Source: Phaseolus vulgaris
Lineage: Eukaryota > Streptophyta > Magnoliopsida > Fabales > Fabaceae
NCBI RefSeq assembly: GCF_000499845.2
Contig: NC_023758.2
Coordinates: 37,094,108-37,158,107, forward strand
Direction: 5' to 3'
DNA: 64,000 bases
Positions within the stretch are counted from its first letter, which is position 1; each line of letters begins with the position of its first letter. Made by a program: the position numbers and the translations under genes. Of the stretch, positions 58,741 through 64,000 are shown piece by piece. The notes beneath the pieces are model-generated. The model made no database searches, had not been told where the DNA came from, and saw nothing but the letters and a program-made list of their open reading frames with translations.

Positions 58741-61700
58741 GCAAAATTTGACTTAGAGTCCTTGTGAAAAACAAACGACACTCCAAATCACTCAAAGCAC
58801 AAATTCTTTAAAAAAAATTCTTTATTTATTTTCTCTAAGTGGCCTGCATCGATGTAAACTACACTCAAAACAAAAATTAATTATATTGTCCAGTACTGAG
58901 TAAATCAAAGCTATCATTTTAAATTATTTATATTTTTCAATTTATAACGTGGATCATACTGCGATAAACTAATATATATTAATGAACATTTCTTTAAGAA
59001 ACTATCTTATAGAAGAACACACAAGAAAAGCAAAATCAAGTAATTTTATATTTTAGAATCGTTAAGGATCCTTTTAGAATGAAATCTGTTTTAGGTTTAC
59101 CCTACAAGAATGATTGTTGAATCGAATTCAAAACCTTTGATTATTATTTTTCACTAGTTAAGCAACCATTAGTCAACAAAACCTAGTTGACCCTTTAATT
59201 GCTTGCTACATAATAAAGACATATGAATGTAACGTGCATTAGTTATACTATCTATCATCCTTTAGCATAAAAAAAAAGTAGCATTTAAAGATCCTTTCGT
59301 ATTCGATTCATCTCAATCTGCAAGTTTTGCCAACTGCTGAGCCAATTCTATACGTGAGAAATTTAATAATAAATAGTTGCTTAAAATCATATGATAATAT
59401 TTTATAAATAAATAACAGTGTAAAATTATATTTAAGTGAGTGCATGACATCTTTTTATAAACAAAAAAATATTTTGAATTTGTTTGTGCATACCTTTGAT
59501 ATTAAAGTAAAATGTTGAATAAAACAAGTGATACTTTGAACTAGTTTGGATGAGTGAACCCCATTTGCAGTTAGATTTATCTTACCCCGGATGGTATAGT
59601 ACAGACAGAAAGTGACGGTGATGAAGGGTCTATTTTTGATAGACAAAACAGAAAAAATGAAGGACAATGGAAGTGGGAAAGCATTGATTATGCATATGCA
59701 GAGAAAATATTGTGAATCAGCTTGTAGCGTGTAGTGTTGGAATTGGTATGTGCCCATACTCTCTAACTGTTTCCTCACACAGTATGAACCACACACATTG
59801 CCTCACAGACACTGCACATCACAACTTCTGATTCAAGATGCTAGAGGATATAGAAAACTAGACAAGTTCTCATGATTCTCTAAAAAAAACAGAACAAGAA
59901 ACCTATATGTAATTATGGCTTCTAGCAAAACAGTTTTCCTAAGCCAGAAATAACTACAGAACAAAATTATTTTGATTCTCTTTTGAAACAATTATTTCAA
60001 TATCCCACTTACAACACAGATCTTGCCCCAAGTCCTTTATACAAATTTTGTAATTGTAGTCTGGGTATTTTTAGATTGGAGGTTTTCATTGACATTAATG
60101 TATTTTTAGAGTGACATTAAACATTAAGTAATTTATAATATATTTGAGATTACTGGATTTGGAATATATGAATACATGGCCTACAATGTGTGGAATTGAT
60201 GGCCTGCTAGAATGTTTGATGTTTGGAATTGATGGTTTATTATTTATATATTGTTTGGAATGTGTAGGTATAGGGGAATTCGACTCACACTATGGTTGCG
60301 GCCAATATTTGTCTATTATCAATGAAATATCTGTCGGTAAATTCACACATGTCGATCACACACAACATTTATCCATAGATGCATTCCTCAATAATTACGA
60401 TAGATATATCCATCAATAAATTTATTCAACAAGCTAATTATTATAACCATAGTAAACAGTTTTAATAATAATATTATACAAAATTTTCATGTTCAAATAA
60501 CTATAACTTACGTATAAGGAATGAATGTTCTGTTTAAGATTAGCTTCCAACAACACCTTCAATATGAGTATCAACATTTCAATATCAAAAACAAAAAAAA
60601 ATTAAAAAAACAGAAAACAATAAAATAAAATAAAAAATCAGACTTGGAGACAAAAACAAAACAAGATGAAACCCACTGCAACTCTCTAACTCATGGTAGG
60701 AAACTTTTTGAGCTGCAAATTAGAGAAATCCAGAAAGAATAAAGTAGGAACTACAATGATGAAGTAGGAAAGGACTGAGAAGCTGACCACAAAAGAAAAG
60801 AAACTCACAATGGAGGAGAAGTAGAAAACAGTGAGAGAGTTAGAAATTCCAAGGAATTTGGAAAAAAAAGATATAGAACTCGTTCTTAATTAGCTTTGAC
60901 CTAGTAGACGCATATCTAGTGTTAGCCTAGCACATGCATGTAATTTGCATACACCTATTCTATATTCTCTTTTTAACTAAAATCTATTTTAATTATAATT
61001 TAATAATATCATCAATAATAATAATAATTATACTAATTATAATAATATTAAAAAATATAATTATTATAAATAGCAATAATAATAATTAATAATAATAATA
61101 ATAGCAATATTGATAATACTACTACTAATAATATTATTATTAGTAATAGTTATAATATTAATATATCATTAATACTATTAATATTATCAATAATAATAAC
61201 TATATTATTATTATAATAATATTGATACAAAATATAATTATTACAAAATATAATTATTACAAAAAATAATAAAAGTAAAAATAATATTAATATGGATTAT
61301 AATAATAATAACAATAGTATTAATATTATTAATTATAATCATAATATAAATAATAATAATTATATTAATTATAATAATATTCAGAAAAAAATTAATTATT
61401 ATAAATAATTATAATTATATTATTATTATTATCAGTAATATTAATATTGATAATATAAATAATAATAGTATCATTATTAATACAAATAATAATATTAGTA
61501 TCAATTATCATTAATAATAATTATATTAATTATTATAATATTCAGAAAAGGTATTATTATTAAAAATAATGGTAATAATATTTTTATTATTAATATTATT
61601 AATAATAATAATATTGATAATACTAATAATAAAATTATCATTATTAATATTAATATTAGCAATAATATTGATATTAATTCCAATAATATTAAAAGAATAT

Positions 61701-62769
61701 ATAATTATTATAAAAAATAATATTAATAATAATAATGATGATGATAATACTATGAATTTTATGATTTAGAATATAAGATAAGTTCTTCTGTATAATTCGA
61801 TAATATTATCATTTGTTTAATTCAAAGACTTCAAAAATTTGTACAACCTAGAAAAAAAAAACTTTCAAAACTACTATCAAACTACATTAATGATAATATA
61901 CTTTGCAATAAAATATAAAACCTACTCAACATATCATAATTTAACACCTACAAAACATTCACATCACCAACGAACAATTAAGGTTTGTGAAATAGAAAAG
62001 ACAAAATACTTATTTATTAAAAAATAAAGGGTGCATAAAAAATAATAGGTTGCAGGAAATAAAAGTTCTTTAAGATGAAGACAGAACTAAATTACAAATA
62101 ATAGAGTGGGCCAAATAGTACGAATAGGATTCAAGGAAAGCTTTTCTTCCTACACCCCTATAATTTTTAACTCCAGCTCTAAAACTTTTAAATTTGTAGT
62201 TTCTAAAAGTGACTTCCATATTACATGCTCTGAAACATTATAAAACAGACTTTATATAATTTCCAAATCATTATTTGAGGAATAACTGGAAAAACATTTC
62301 TACAATAAGATTTATAAAACAAGTTTTCAAGAACACAGAAACTACATTCTAAAACAAGTTTTCTATAACATTATTTTTGGAACAACCTCCCTGAAAAAAA
62401 TTATGATACCATCTACAACATAGTTTTAGAACAAACTTTCCACCACGTAAATAATATTTAACAAAACGAATTTTTTAGAACAACTTACTCTCTGTCTTAT
62501 TCTTTCTTTCTAAGAGTGTAACACGATAAATAATGGAAATATATGCACTGAAAAAAGTGACAACAACGATGATGTCAAAATCACGATGAATGAGATATGA
62601 TATTTTAATCTTTTTTCTCTTTAAATGTAGTGTGGTTAATAATTATGGAGTTGCAAAATACATTATCTCCCAAAGAAAGAATTTTGAAAGTGGTCTCCAA
62701 ATGCAACACACATATTGACTTCAATAACAAAAGATTTCACATGTATTCATCCTTTCCAATATTTCACAT
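58741..62769. other. Intergenic region, no supported gene
   Basis: The minus-strand ORF 59796-59455 (113 residues) and the plus-strand ORF 60144-60419 (91 residues) have no recognised family. The latter contains a small internal repeat (ggaattgatggcctgctaga and ggaattgatggtttatta) and sits in CACTA-like sequence (gtcggtaaatt near 60333). An (AAT)n-rich block at 61005-61745 is listed separately. 61800-62760 is AT-rich without features. Confidence 0.45.
61005..61745. repeat. Long imperfect (AAT)n / (ATT)n low-complexity block
   Basis: About 740 bp composed almost entirely of A and T with interspersed AAT and ATT trinucleotides. It gives spurious Ile/Leu/Asn-rich ORFs on both strands (for example 61501-61683 and 61569-61769). 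Confidence 0.85.
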
Positions 62770-63103
62770 GTAAATAACCCTAAGCGGTATCCACCTCGAT
62801 AAACGGATCCAATAAGGTAGACCCATTAAAATAATATAAATAACACGCATCTCAAGGAGTAAGGTATGTCATTTATTACTGTTCACCTACCTGAGAACTG
62901 ACCACCCGCTTTATTGACTTGAGCGTCGGAGTGCCTTCGCAGGTACCCCCACCATCCGGTGATTTGCCTGAAGACCGAGTGCCGAGTACCGAAGGATAAG
63001 CAGGAGGATGAGAAGAATCACAGTTCATCACCTAGTCACCTGCCCGACCAAAGGAAGGAGAAGAAGACTTCAATAGTTCTCTAGGTCCCATCTCCCCAGT
63101 AAG

Positions 63104-63105
<2 letters not shown>
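62770..63105 (+). mobile_element. LTR fragment of a gypsy-type retroelement
   Basis: A GC-rich island in AT-rich DNA. It contains ttgacttgagcgtcggagtg (about 62918-62937) and caggtacccccaccatccgg (62940-62959), characteristic of the U5 side of many plant gypsy LTRs. No coding region, primer site or partner LTR is present, so it is a solo or broken LTR. Confidence 0.6.

Positions 63106-63138
<33 letters not shown>
63106..63138. repeat. (TA)n microsatellite
   Basis: A pure AT dinucleotide run of about 33 bp directly after the LTR fragment. Confidence 0.9.
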
Positions 63139-63140
<2 letters not shown>

Positions 63141-63556
63141 CTCATAACTACTTAATATTGATGCAACATGTTAAATTATCAATATTGATTCCTCAAGCAT
63201 AAAATTTATAAGAAAATTTCCTAAACATTCATTCCTCAACTATCTAGCAAATTAATCAACATTAATATTAGATGTTGTAAAACAATCAATATGTTCAAAT
63301 TTATTACTAAGATTATAATATATCGAGTATTTTCGTTTAGGTCATATTCTTAGAAATACTTTACAATTAAATCTAAGAATTCAAACTTACGAATCTATTG
63401 ATCAGATAAATTCTAGAAATAAACACAAAATAAAAATACCAATAACAAGTAAAAACAAAGGACTATATATAAATATCACCAAAATACATTTGAGTTCAAA
63501 TATATTACATTCAATCTCAAGAAAGAAGTTAGTTACTCATGGTAGTCATTACAAAT

Positions 63557-64000
63557 CACTAAAAGAAACGTTATTACACACGGCAAAAATTTGAAGGTAA
63601 CAACAAAAAATTGTAGGTAATGTTAGCAGAGGTAATTTACCTACGAATTTTGAGTTCGTGGGTAACATCAGTCCGTAAATAATATCCACCAACAAAATTT
63701 TGTGAGTAATACCCACCAACATGATTTTGTAGGTAATACCACCAGCAGAATTTTGTGGATAAATATGTAGGTAATCCTGATCATTAAGCATTTAAATGAA
63801 TTGCTTTTAAATATTCTATACCTGTATAATCAATATATCCAACACATACAACATATGAATCCAATATATCCAAATTGATCAATCTATTACAAATTTGTAT
63901 TGAACCTATAAATTCAACAACAATCAAACACTAAACAATACACCTTTAACAAAATAAATCCGCATAACATAATTATATAATGTAAGTTAAAGATAACATA
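63557..64000. mobile_element. CACTA-type terminus with subterminal tandem repeats, cut by window end
   Basis: It starts CACTAAAAGAAACG at 63557. Within about 220 bp there are repeated gtaggtaa / gtgggtaa motifs, including three units of about 26 bp at 63687-63764 (aaaattttgtgagtaatacc and variants). This terminus-plus-repeats layout is typical of plant CACTA elements. No transposase is visible before the window ends, and the inner boundary is unknown. Confidence 0.5.

Noticed and set aside
59455..59796. 113-codon minus ORF
   Set aside because: No family resemblance, no splice or promoter context; may be part of an untranslated exon or chance.
60144..60419. 91-codon plus ORF
   Set aside because: Contains internal DNA repeats and CACTA-like motifs; no known protein family.
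61501..61769. Ile/Leu-rich ORFs on both strands
   Set aside because: Products of an (AAT)n low-complexity tract, not hydrophobic proteins.
1..64000. CRISPR arrays, bacterial operons, rRNA and tRNA genes
   Set aside because: No regularly spaced perfect repeats with unique spacers, no cloverleaf tRNA or rRNA motifs were seen; tRNA-related matches are only retroelement primer sites.

Overview
This is AT-rich nuclear DNA from a flowering plant. A legume, perhaps of the Phaseolus/Vigna/Glycine group, fits best. The evidence is short-intron plant genes, WAT1 (nodulin MtN21-like) and plant serine decarboxylase genes, and plant transposon types (copia and gypsy LTR elements, plant L1 LINEs, CACTA elements with Ptta/En-Spm-type transposase, a TRIM-like element, MITEs). 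The species call is inference; no organelle or bacterial signature is seen.

Genes. Five protein-coding genes could be built exon by exon. Three are WAT1-related (EamA/DMT, UMAMIT) transporters: gene A at 4119-6448 (+), gene B at 15061-23442 (-) and gene C at 29733-31844 (-). All three share one seven-exon plan with nearly identical exon lengths (194, 63, 117, 250 or 256, 159, 152 and a variable last exon) and identical phases, so they form a dispersed tandem family. Gene B keeps all seven exons open although introns 4 and 6 have swollen to about 4.0 and 2.7 kb; intron 6 holds a 5'-truncated LINE with recognisable target-site duplications. The fourth gene (47560-47983, +) encodes a 108-residue Lys/Glu-rich protein with a predicted lipidated N-terminus. 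The fifth (50846-52555, -) is a serine/histidine-decarboxylase-like PLP enzyme. It lacks about 34 residues just after the active-site lysine and uses a GC-AG intron.

Mobile DNA. 7.4-14.6 kb: a short minisatellite, a broken En/Spm-type transposase gene and LTR-like repeats. 18.5-22.5 kb (intron 4 of gene B): a MITE, a Ty3-gypsy 3' end and a second copy of the minisatellite. 26.1-26.7 kb: a TRIM-like element and CACTA-like subterminal repeats. 32.2-36.1 kb: a fairly young Ty1-copia element with LTRs, tRNA-Met primer site and pol, but no gag and a frameshift. 36.5-40.5, 42.9-44.8, 56-57 and 58.3-58.7 kb: LINE remains. 42.2-42.9 kb: a gypsy LTR with primer-binding site. 62.8-63.1 kb: an LTR fragment. 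63.56 kb to the end: a CACTA-type terminus. The remaining intergenic DNA is AT-rich and contains (TA)n and (AAT)n tracts.

The main points for a second look are the gene B structure, the decarboxylase deletion, the GC-rich 82-bp-arm hairpin at 45685-45908, the copia LTR directly upstream of gene C, and the 36-bp minisatellite present at two loci.
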